Of a stretch of DNA of 64,000 nt, positions 28,842 through 37,100 are shown piece after piece (positions within the stretch are counted from its first letter, which is position 1; the number at the start of each line of letters is the position of its first letter). Made by a program: the position numbers and the translations under genes. Source of the stretch: Paenibacillus sp. JQZ6Y-1 (GTDB lineage Bacteria > Bacillota > Bacilli > Paenibacillales > Paenibacillaceae); assembly GCF_040719145.1 (NCBI RefSeq), contig NZ_JBFDUZ010000001.1:806001-870000 (forward strand). The letters run 5' to 3'. A model generated the notes under the pieces. It searched no databases and was not told the DNA's origin. It worked only from the letters and a program-made list of their open reading frames with translations.

Positions 28842-28876
28842 AAAAACCGCTTCTGTATATGGAGAGCGGTTTTTTG
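28842..28876 (+). terminator. Terminator after the tandem repeats
   Basis: AAAAACCGCT (28842-28851) pairs with AGCGGTTTTT (28865-28874), with a 13-base loop and a T-run. Confidence 0.88.
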
Positions 28877-29038
28877 TATTTTGTTTTACATAAATGAAAG
28901 AAAGAGGAAGAAAAAAAGCAGCAACTTGTTTGAACACAGATTAGGGGTGGTAATAAAGCACCGTACCATCGTATGAGAACGTGATGATCATACGATATTG
29001 TCAGCATAGAGCTGAATCATTCGAGATGAGAGGGGAAT

Positions 29039-29905
29039 ATGAACATGTCCAACAGACCAGAACAATTACCTCCGCAGCATCAGGAAAAGCAACCCGGAAT
29101 TGAAAAGGAAATGACACCGCGTCCGCAATTTAAGGCGCCGGAATATAAAGCCGCAGGCAAATTGGAAGGCAAAGCTGCCATTATTACAGGCGGCGATAGT
29201 GGGATTGGTCGCGCTGTGGCAGTGTATTTTGCCAAAGAAGGCGCTGACGTAGCCATCCTGTACAAAGATGAACACGAGGATGCAGAAGAAACCAAGGCAC
29301 ATGTGGAAAAAGAAGGTCGCAAATGTATTACCATTGCTGGTGACATTGGCGACGAAGCATTTGCCAAGCAAGCGGTTGATCAAGCGGTAGCTGAGCTTGG
29401 ACAACTGGATATTCTAGTAAACAACGCCGCTGAGCAGCATGTTCAGAAGTCAATTGAAGACATCTCTGCTGAGCAACTGGAGCGCACGTTCCGCACGAAT
29501 ATTTTCGGAATGTTCTTTATTACAAAAGCAGCGATGCCTTACCTGAAAGAAGGCGCATCCATTATCAATTCCACTTCGGTCACTGCCTATCGCGGTCAAC
29601 CGACGCTGATTGATTACTCGTCAACCAAAGGTGCGATTCTATCCTTTACACGCGCGTTGTCGATGAATGTGGCAGAAAAAGGCATTCGCGTCAATGGTGT
29701 AGCACCGGGTCCAATCTGGACACCACTGATTCCAGCTTCATTTGATGAAGAGGAAGTCGAGAAGTTTGGTCAATCTCAGCCGATGAAGCGCCCCGGACAA
29801 CCGGAAGAACTGGCGCCAGCCTATGTGTATCTCGCTAGCACGGATTCGTCATATGTGAGTGGTCAGGTGATTCATGTAAACGGCGGCGAGGTTGTTAACG
29901 GTTAA
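29039..29905 (+). CDS. SDR oxidoreductase of the general-stress YdaD/YhdF type
   Basis: A 288-residue classical short-chain dehydrogenase. A 40-residue polar N-terminal arm (PPQHQEKQPGIEKEM) precedes the Rossmann fold. Cofactor motif is TGGDSGIGR, then NNAAEQH, the catalytic Ser in INSTSVTAYRG and YSSTKG with catalytic Tyr and Lys. The long N-terminal arm and QPxxRPGQPEE-like region match the YdaD/YhdF/YhxC group, which are stress proteins of unknown substrate in Bacilli. ATG at 29039 follows GAGAGGGGA. No clear sigma-B promoter was found. The gene is monocistronic with a terminator downstream. Confidence 0.88.
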   Translation: MNMSNRPEQLPPQHQEKQPGIEKEMTPRPQFKAPEYKAAGKLEGKAAIITGGDSGIGRAVAVYFAKEGADVAILYKDEHEDAEETKAHVEKEGRKCITIAGDIGDEAFAKQAVDQAVAELGQLDILVNNAAEQHVQKSIEDISAEQLERTFRTNIFGMFFITKAAMPYLKEGASIINSTSVTAYRGQPTLIDYSSTKGAILSFTRALSMNVAEKGIRVNGVAPGPIWTPLIPASFDEEEVEKFGQSQPMKRPGQPEELAPAYVYLASTDSSYVSGQVIHVNGGEVVNG

Positions 29906-30248
29906 TGTTGGTAGGCTGAATGGATAAGCATAGTTTTGCAACATGAATACAAATCTTCTTTTAAAATAGAAGAAGCAAAAAAGAAAATCAAAGCAGCAAT
30001 ATTCAATACAAACAACCAATACAAGCTACGTTGAATAACACAAAAAGCCTGCACAGGATGCAGGCTTTTTGTGTTAGTGACCGTTTTGGAGTTGGGACTA
30101 TTATTGTAGTCAGGAATATTTTTATTGTACGCGTAAGTGTAATCAGAGTGCGATACAAGTCTGTTGCTAGAAGCTAGCGTAGGCTTTGTTATATAAGTGA
30201 TTTTACAAGATGTGATTAAGAGATTAATGAGAAGTTAGTAAAACGTTA
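29906..30248. other. Convergent intergenic region with terminator
   Basis: Between the convergent SDR and DUF488 genes. AAAAAGCCTGC (30042-30052) and GCAGGCTTTTT (30060-30070) form a bidirectional terminator that can serve both. The remainder is AT-rich; nothing else recognised. Confidence 0.7.
30042..30070. terminator. Bidirectional terminator between SDR and DUF488 genes
   Basis: A perfect 11-base stem with a seven-base loop, flanked by A-run and T-run. Confidence 0.88.
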
Positions 30249-30686
30249 TTAAAACAGTTCCAGCTGCTCTACCGTGATTGGATTCAATTCTTCTGCTTCT
30301 ACGCCATATTGTGCGAAAAATTGCCCGACCAGTCGGCGATGGCAATATCGGTGATCTTTGCAAAAGCAGATCAATACGACGTTCTGTCCGCGTAGCAGCC
30401 GTTTATATACATCTCGCAAAGCATGCAATTTCTCCTCACTGGTTAATTCTTGCTTGAATCGCCGTTCATACTCTGGCCACCAGCTATTGTCAGTAAGCTC
30501 TTTACGTTTATTCCATATAGTATGAAACAGGTCTGCTGAAGGAGATAAGGCGCGAACAACTTCAACATTGCTAATCTCCGCACCTGCCCGCGTAATAAGC
30601 AATCGATCAGCATCCGTGTTTAGCTTTTTCAATCCCGGCAAATTGGACGTGTACAGCTTACCCATTGGTTGGCGTGATGCGCCCAT
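30249..30686 (-). CDS. DUF488 family protein
   Basis: A 145-residue cytoplasmic protein of the DUF488 family, recognised by the cysteine/histidine motif LICFCKDHRYCHRRLVG (~residues 105-121) and the N-terminal KLYTSNLPGLKKL strand. WWPEYERRF in the middle is also typical. The function of the family is not known; the conserved CxCxxxxxCHR motif suggests metal or nucleic-acid-related chemistry, but this is only inference. The ATG at 30686 follows GGAGGGAA. The gene is divergent from the minor pilin operon, with 120 bases between. Confidence 0.8.
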   Translation of the reverse strand: MGASRQPMGKLYTSNLPGLKKLNTDADRLLITRAGAEISNVEVVRALSPSADLFHTIWNKRKELTDNSWWPEYERRFKQELTSEEKLHALRDVYKRLLRGQNVVLICFCKDHRYCHRRLVGQFFAQYGVEAEELNPITVEQLELF

Positions 30687-30786
30687 ATAATTCCCTCCTT
30701 TTTACATATCAAACACGATTACCCACTTTTCCATCTACTCTAAAGATATGTTCCATTTTGGTCGAAAAAGATAAAGAGACCTATTT

Positions 30787-30794
30787 TCCGATAA
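30787..30794 (+). promoter_or_regulatory. Sigma-D-like -10 element before the minor pilin genes
   Basis: TCCGATAA lies 12 bases before the ATG at 30807. A TAAA occurs at 30772-30775, but the spacing (11 bases) is too short for a classical sigma-D promoter, and the leader would be very short. Confidence 0.3.
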
Positions 30795-30806
30795 GGATGG
30801 GAAATA

Positions 30807-31391
30807 ATGAGATTATTAAAACAAATACTTACGCATCAGCTTCATAAAGGACAGCAGCAACTTCGCAAGGAAGATGGATTTTCACTGATCGAGGTGATGG
30901 CAGCGATCGTGATTTTGTCGGTCATTATTATGATGGGAATGACGTACTTTAGCAACTCGCTCTCCTATAATAAAACCAATGAAAATAAAACGGTAATGGT
31001 GAATTTGGCACGCAACGCGCTGGTTTATGCGGAGAAGCAGGATTTTGCTTCTTGGAAAAAATATTTGATTACCGACAACAAGGGTTCGATTACAGGTACA
31101 TCCTGCACAAATAGCAGCGCATGCAGTCAGTACAGCTTTTTGGTGTCTAATTCCAGTCTGGATGTACTGGCACGCGTATTGAATCCGAATGTGAATGGTG
31201 TGCAGTACACCGTTACGATTCGCTATCAGCCTACATCTACGGTGGTGACAAGCACATCAACAGCGGCAACAGATATTCGCAATAATACGAGTTATTTGCT
31301 GCCGATTCAAGTCAGTGTGCAGGCAACGGGACGAAGCAATATCACCGGAACGAGTGTGGAGGGATATATTACCAATGAGACAATTCGTTGA
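30807..31391 (+). CDS. Prepilin-type minor pilin 1
   Basis: A 194-residue type IV prepilin-like protein. A 24-residue leader, basic and Gln-rich, ends EDG, followed by the class III cleavage motif G/FSLIEVMAAIVIL with F+1 and E+5. The hydrophobic helix continues to about residue 47. The C-terminal domain is Ser/Thr-rich, with a cysteine pair in TSCTNSSACSQY that could form a disulfide. It would be cleaved by the PilD encoded at 43.8 kb and probably sits at the pilus tip or primes assembly. It overlaps the next gene by 17 bases, so coupling is likely. ATG start; the -10-like element is only 12 bases upstream, so a start downstream cannot be excluded. Confidence 0.82.
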   Translation: MRLLKQILTHQLHKGQQQLRKEDGFSLIEVMAAIVILSVIIMMGMTYFSNSLSYNKTNENKTVMVNLARNALVYAEKQDFASWKKYLITDNKGSITGTSCTNSSACSQYSFLVSNSSLDVLARVLNPNVNGVQYTVTIRYQPTSTVVTSTSTAATDIRNNTSYLLPIQVSVQATGRSNITGTSVEGYITNETIR

Positions 31392-32031
31392 CCGGCTGCG
31401 TAGTCAGGATGGATTTTCGTTAGTGGAAGTGCTGGCTGCGCTTATCATTACTGGCATTATGGCGGGAGTCATTTACGGAGTAGCATTATTTGGATTTCGG
31501 AGTTATTACCAGATCAATACGGACAATCTACTTCGCTCCAACGGGGATATTTTGACCACTTCGATCATTACACAGATGTATAGCTTTGCGCCGGAGCGTG
31601 TACGTCAGATTACGAGTGGCGGTAATCCGGTCGGTATTCGGTTAGAGCGTGCTAGCCAAGCGTCCACAGCACAGCTGGGCGATATGGAGATGTCGGATAT
31701 CTATATGTATGGCGGTGTGCTGTATATCGGTAATGTACAGCAGGTTGCCGCGGTAAACAAGGCGCTGTTATCGACCAATCTGGATCTACCAGCGACCAGT
31801 ACACCGGGAGCGCTACTGCATGATGCGAATCGGGACGGCATTGATGATCTGGCAAGAGCGGTCGCGCTGCAAGGTCGCATTGTGTTGAACAACAGCTCTA
31901 CCATTGCGATTCAATCGCCGGATGGCAGTACCTTTTATACGACTGGCATTATCAATGTATTGCTCAAGCTGTCTAGCGACAATCAAGGACAGAGCAAAGG
32001 CATTTCGCTGCAAAGCAGCTTTGGTTTCTAA
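31375..32031 (+). CDS. Prepilin-type minor pilin 2
   Basis: A 218-residue prepilin with a short 13-residue leader (MRQFVDRLRSQDG) and the cleavage site G/FSLVEVLAALIITG carrying E+5. The globular part contains DMEMSDIYMYGGVLYIG and a possible calcium-binding-like loop DANRDGIDD (~residues 155-163). Its form recalls PilW/GspJ-class minor pilins. ATG at 31375 is inside the end of minor pilin 1, with GGAGGG upstream; the longer open frame from 31315 belongs to the neighbour's coding region in another phase. It is followed after 36 bases by the PilX-like gene. Confidence 0.82.
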   Translation: MRQFVDRLRSQDGFSLVEVLAALIITGIMAGVIYGVALFGFRSYYQINTDNLLRSNGDILTTSIITQMYSFAPERVRQITSGGNPVGIRLERASQASTAQLGDMEMSDIYMYGGVLYIGNVQQVAAVNKALLSTNLDLPATSTPGALLHDANRDGIDDLARAVALQGRIVLNNSSTIAIQSPDGSTFYTTGIINVLLKLSSDNQGQSKGISLQSSFGF

Positions 32032-32067
32032 GGCGTATCTAGCATATAGGAGAGGTTGGCTTCCACA

Positions 32068-33906
32068 ATGGGGAGAAAGATGGCAAAACAACATCAACCG
32101 ACAGATCAGCAACATCAGCAGGTTCCAGTCAGCCGCAGTATACTGAACAACTGGCGCAGCGAGCGTGGATCGGCACTGGTCATGGTCATGTTCGTGCTGC
32201 TGATTATGACCGTGCTCGGTCTGGCAGTGATGCGGGCGACGCTGACGGACGCGTTTATGACGGAGACACGCGAAAGTGATGTACAGAGTCTGCATCTGGC
32301 GCAAAAATCGCTTGATGAAGCGGTAGCGCTGATTGGCTCTCAGCTGAATCTAAGCGGCGATATTGATCCGGTAGCACTTGCTCAGAAGGTCAGTACCGTA
32401 AACAGCAATCTGCAAAATCTGGTAGTCGCCAACGCATCGGTGCCTGTGCCAAAGAACGGACAGAACTTTTCCCGACTAATCAGCGCTAACATAAAACAAG
32501 AGACTACCACCCGCTTCGTGTTCACCTTAACCGCCGAAGCAACCGTGAACAAAATTTCGCGCAAGCTTCAGCAAAAGGTAACAATCGACAGCTATCCAGA
32601 ATTCCTAAGCTATGCGTTCGGGTCGGAAAATAACCTGATTCTGAACGGTGCGCCTAGTATTGTTGGCAACATCTATGCAGGCGGACTTCTGACGACAGAT
32701 AACGTCGCTAATTATGAATATAAAGGGAAGCAGCTCACGACATCGACGACGTATCCACTGCTCAATGGCAACGCTTATGTACAATCGCTCGGCTCCATTA
32801 TTCAGTCAGGTAGTCCCATTACCCAGCAGCCGCAAAATACCGAAAGTGCATTGCAAACTGCACTGAATATTCCCGTCGAAAATATAGTCATCAAAAATCG
32901 GCAAAAATTCGTACAGGTGAATTTGGATGATACATTTGTTGATAAGCTGGCGCAGGCAACTGGTATTGCCCGTGATACACTCAAAACGAAGTATGCTCAG
33001 ACTGCTACCGATTCCACGGGTACCAAAAATGCAGGTACACTTATTGCATCAATCTTGAGCGATTCCGCGTACAGCAGCAGCACTACCTTTGACCGCCTAG
33101 ATCTCAAACCAGTGGCTCTACCTGCCAATCCGACGGACGATCAGATTGCCGCAGCGCAAAAAGCGGAAGCGGAAAAGCAAACGAAAGTACAAGCAAGTCT
33201 GCCGCAGCTAACCAAATCGACCATCTTTGACGGTGATCTAACGCTGGATGGACAGACGCTGAATGCCGTCGTTTATCCAGAAAAAAGCAGCACAGTAACT
33301 GGTAGCGATGGCGTATCCACCTTTAACAAATGGTTTATCGTCAATGGCAATCTGAACATTATCAATACCGGCGATACTCCCATCAAAATTCAAGCTAATA
33401 TGATCAGCACCGGGACTGTAACAATCAAAGGCAAAGTGACGATGGATTCCTCTTTATATGTAATGAAATCAGCAGCTTCCGGTTCGTATGCTACCGTCTT
33501 GGAAGATGCGATCATTACCGGCTTGAATGGCAAGGAAGTCGTGGTCATGTCCAAGGGCTCAATCTTATTAAACCGGTTTGACTCCTTCAACAATACACAG
33601 CCTGCACAGCTGACAGGTTTCTTTTATACCGATGCGCAGGCGACATTGTACGGTGTCGGTTCTAAATTTGCGCTCAATGGTGGTTTCTTTGCTAAAGGGG
33701 ATCTGACTGTAAATGCAGTCAATGGAGCAGCATCGGCGGGCGAATCGACGATTTCCTTGTCCTCTCCATTTAATCGCAACGATAGTCGCTTTAAGGTGAC
33801 ATATAACGATAAGGTATACGCGCATCAAGGGCTAGGATTACCGCGTGTCAATCAGATTACCGTCAATGTCGGCAAGCTGCAATTGCTGCCACAGAGCGCG
33901 TCCTGA
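32068..33906 (+). CDS. PilX-like large pilus-associated protein
   Basis: A ~612-residue protein. A 34-residue basic/Gln-rich leader ends in ERG, followed by a PilX_N-like helix GSALVMVMFVLLIMTVLGLA and VMRATLTDAFMTETRESD. As in PilX proteins there is no glutamate at +5. The rest, over 500 residues, is beta-rich and Ser/Thr/Asn-rich, with repeating phrases about stored surface layers such as GNIYAGGLLTTDN, STGTVTIKGKVTMD and GGFFAKGDLTVNA. These resemble the choice-of-anchor-A domain of the neighbouring giant protein. Start is uncertain: TTG 32056, ATG 32068 or ATG 32080 are all possible next to AGGAGAGG and GGGGAG. Likely a tip-located adhesin or assembly factor. Confidence 0.7.
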   Translation: MGRKMAKQHQPTDQQHQQVPVSRSILNNWRSERGSALVMVMFVLLIMTVLGLAVMRATLTDAFMTETRESDVQSLHLAQKSLDEAVALIGSQLNLSGDIDPVALAQKVSTVNSNLQNLVVANASVPVPKNGQNFSRLISANIKQETTTRFVFTLTAEATVNKISRKLQQKVTIDSYPEFLSYAFGSENNLILNGAPSIVGNIYAGGLLTTDNVANYEYKGKQLTTSTTYPLLNGNAYVQSLGSIIQSGSPITQQPQNTESALQTALNIPVENIVIKNRQKFVQVNLDDTFVDKLAQATGIARDTLKTKYAQTATDSTGTKNAGTLIASILSDSAYSSSTTFDRLDLKPVALPANPTDDQIAAAQKAEAEKQTKVQASLPQLTKSTIFDGDLTLDGQTLNAVVYPEKSSTVTGSDGVSTFNKWFIVNGNLNIINTGDTPIKIQANMISTGTVTIKGKVTMDSSLYVMKSAASGSYATVLEDAIITGLNGKEVVVMSKGSILLNRFDSFNNTQPAQLTGFFYTDAQATLYGVGSKFALNGGFFAKGDLTVNAVNGAASAGESTISLSSPFNRNDSRFKVTYNDKVYAHQGLGLPRVNQITVNVGKLQLLPQSAS

Positions 33907-33973
33907 GATTGAGATACAATAAGATTAGAAATGCTTTAGCTTTAGGCAATGCAAAATAGTATACGATAAAAAT

Positions 33974-34015
33974 AAAAGCCCGAAACGCTGTGAACTAGGC
34001 GTTTCGGGCTTTTTG
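33974..34015. terminator. Terminator after the minor pilin operon
   Basis: AAAAGCCCGAAACGC (33974-33988) pairs with GCGTTTCGGGCTTTT (33999-34013), a perfect 15-base stem with A- and T-runs on both sides. Confidence 0.9.
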
Positions 34016-34060
34016 TTCTAGGCAACTTTTAACTTTTACAAAGGCAACTCGAAGCAAGCA

Positions 34061-34096
34061 AAAGCCGGTACGCTTTGTGATACACGTACCGGCTTT
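34061..34096 (-). terminator. Terminator for the giant secreted protein gene
   Basis: AAAGCCGGTACG (34061-34072) pairs with CGTACCGGCTTT (34085-34096). Minus-strand transcription runs into TTTTGCTTGC. Confidence 0.8.
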
Positions 34097-34136
34097 CGTT
34101 TGGATTTGCCTGTTGATCTGTTGACATACCATTGGA

Positions 34137-37100
34137 TCAGTAGCGATTACCGTCTTGGCTTGGACCGCTGCTATCACTCGTGTCGGTAATCGTAACGGTT
34201 GTGGACGCGCTGATGCTTGGATAACTGCTATAGGTTGCTGTAATGGTAGCTGTTCCTTTTTTGCGCGGTGTCAGTTGACCGGTACTTGTATTGAGCGTAA
34301 TCAGATCCTTATTGCTGGTGCTGAACACGACATTTTTCCAAATATCCGCAGCTAGCTGTGCGTCGGGATCTTGACTGAACACAAGGTCTTGCTTGAGATT
34401 GTAGGCGGTCAGATTGCCGACCTTCAGGTTGTTGCGCGCGGTTTGTCCGCTAGCGAGAAAGTTTAGATTAACGGGATCAATCGTGATTGTCTTTTTGAGG
34501 ACAGTGGTACCGTCGGTCACCGAAATGACGGATTGACCCGGTACAAGCGCACCCAAGACTAGCTGTGGTGAGCTAGTATCGGAAAGTAATTTCAAGGAGC
34601 CAGTTCCTTGATTTTGTACTGTCCATGTGACTTTGGCTGCATTGCTGGAAGCCATAGATGCCGACAGTGTAAGCACCTGTCCCATCGGGATGTTTGAAGC
34701 GCCATCCAGATTCAATTTGTCTGTAATTAGTACGGTATAGGTAGCTGTTTTGCCACCGCCCTGCACAGTGACTACTACGGTACCCGGCTTGTTTGGAGTC
34801 AATTGAATTGTGCTGCCAGTACCTGTAGACAGTGTTGCTGCTCCGCTTGGCGCACTGGATGTGATCGACCAGCGGTATTCGCTTGGTGCCATATTTGCCG
34901 GAGCGGCAGTGACATTTAGATTAATAGGAGCACTTCCTACTTGCGCTGTTGTTGGACCGCTAATCGTCAATAGAAGCGGATTGATAATCTCAATCGGGCG
35001 TTCTGCGGTATAAGTGCGTCCATTAAGCGTTGTAACCGTCGCTACCAGTGTCACCGTACCCGGCGAAGTGCCACGTACGATCACATTCCAAGGATTGGTA
35101 GTATCCGCCGTAAGGGTAGCTTTACTTTCATTCGGATCTTTAAATGACCATTTGACAGTAGCGGTATTGTTCAGCGGAGTCAGAACGGCGGTATACGTGC
35201 TCTGTTCGTTCATATTCATTGAAACAGGACCGTTCACCAGCAGCCCGGGCTGAATAACTGTAATCGTTGCGGTATAGGTAGCATTGCTGCCGTCGGTTGC
35301 TGTTACCGTAACACGAGCCGTTCCCGCACTGACAGCAGTGGCTGTTGCAGTTTCGCCGCTAGCACTTACCGTTAGAACTGCGGTATTGTCTGAGCTCCAT
35401 TTCATGACTTTATTATTGGCATCTACTGGCAGCACGACTGGGAGTAGCGTCTTCTGATCGCCCACCAGCATAATATCATTCGGCAATGTGACCGAAGATA
35501 CTTTGACAATCGATTGGAAGACGATATCTGGGAAGACAATGGTTGTCTTGGTGCCTGTATTGGAATCCGGCAGTGTAACATTGCCATTAAACAATGGAAG
35601 CCTTGCACCGCTTCCAGAACCGTTCATTGATGCGGCGATGAGCGTACCATCTATACTTCCGCCAAAGCTGACCGCAGCCTGCGGTGCTAGAATGGAGCCT
35701 TTGATACCAATATTATTCATATTCAGTGTAATTGCCTGCTTGAAGTTGAACAGCACCTGACTCGGATTGAGCGCATTGCCGTCGGTATCCTTGATATTCA
35801 ATCCGCCGCTCATGGAAGGACTGAGTCCAGTGACATTGACGATAACGGTGGATGTTTTGGGTACTTGGATAGTCAAGGAATTGGTTAAACTAAGCGGAAG
35901 ACTGGACACATTGAATACATTCAATGAGGCATCAGAGCCAGTCAATGTAATCCCACCCCATGTTTCCACTTTGGTAATACCATTGGGAGTCAATGCCGCT
36001 AATTGGGTAGATACCGTATTCAGCTTGGTAAATGCCGTATCAAAGTTGATCGGCTTTGCCTGTGTGGCTGTATAGTTTTTGTATTGTGGAGCAGTAAGGG
36101 TGCCGCCGTATACCGCAATCCCGTTTTGTACCGAACCGCCGCTGTCTACGTTCAAATTGCCGCCAGCGATCAGAACAGGCGTATTGCTCAGCGTATTGGT
36201 CAGCTTGCTGCCTACATTGAAGCCACCGCTCAGCGTTACATTACCGCCACCTGCCATTTTTCCTTCGCTAGAGAAGCCGGAGGCGTTCATACTGATATTC
36301 CCTTTAATGAAGAAATTGTACTCACCTGCGGCACCCAGCACATTGGTACCGTGAATATCATAGTATTGCAGTTTGGCATTCAGTAGACTGTAAGCCCCTT
36401 TGGTCGTTGGCGTGACCACCAATTGGAATTTGACCGGATCTACCTTATCTGGGGTATAGGCTTGAACGCCATTCGTTGTAGTCAAGCTATAAGCGATATC
36501 GTTATACGGCATCGTGAGTGTATACCCAGTCGCAAGCGTGCCAGTCACTACCATACCAGTTGGAAGCGAGGATCGGTCGATTTCCAGATTGGCAGGCAAT
36601 GTCTCAGTGTATTGGATGCCGGATACCGCCATATGTGCGAAGCCTTGTTCTTCGCTGCTAACAGAGCTATAAGGAATAGTCTGTGGAGTGACGGAATATT
36701 GTAAGGTGACAGGTTTACCGCTTTCAGCAGTGTTGGTTGTAGTATCAACACCAGAAATGATTTTGCGTTCGGTTAGCAAATTCGCTTTGGCTGGGTCGAT
36801 CGTCAGGTTGACCGTTTTGGTCGTGATCGCTCCTTGTTTGTCGCGCACAGTGATTTCAATTTGCAGTGCGCCGCCTTGAGGTAGCGGATTGGTAAACGTC
36901 TGGCTGATCGTTTGACCAGTGACGACCGTTTTTTCGGGAATTTCTAGATCAGGCAAATACGCGCCATTGGATTTGAATTTGACGCTAGTGTAGAGCGTAC
37001 GGTCTTTCAAATCCCAGTCGTTCGGCGTATAGCTCAAAACGAGATCACGCAAATAGGATGGTTTACTACTGCTATCCAGTGGTGCTACGACACTAATATC

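Noticed and set aside
28930-28965. Sigma-B promoter (GTTTGA ... GGTGGTAA) before the SDR gene
   Set aside because: The -10 match to GGGTAT is poor and Paenibacillus is not known to me to use a classical sigma-B regulon.
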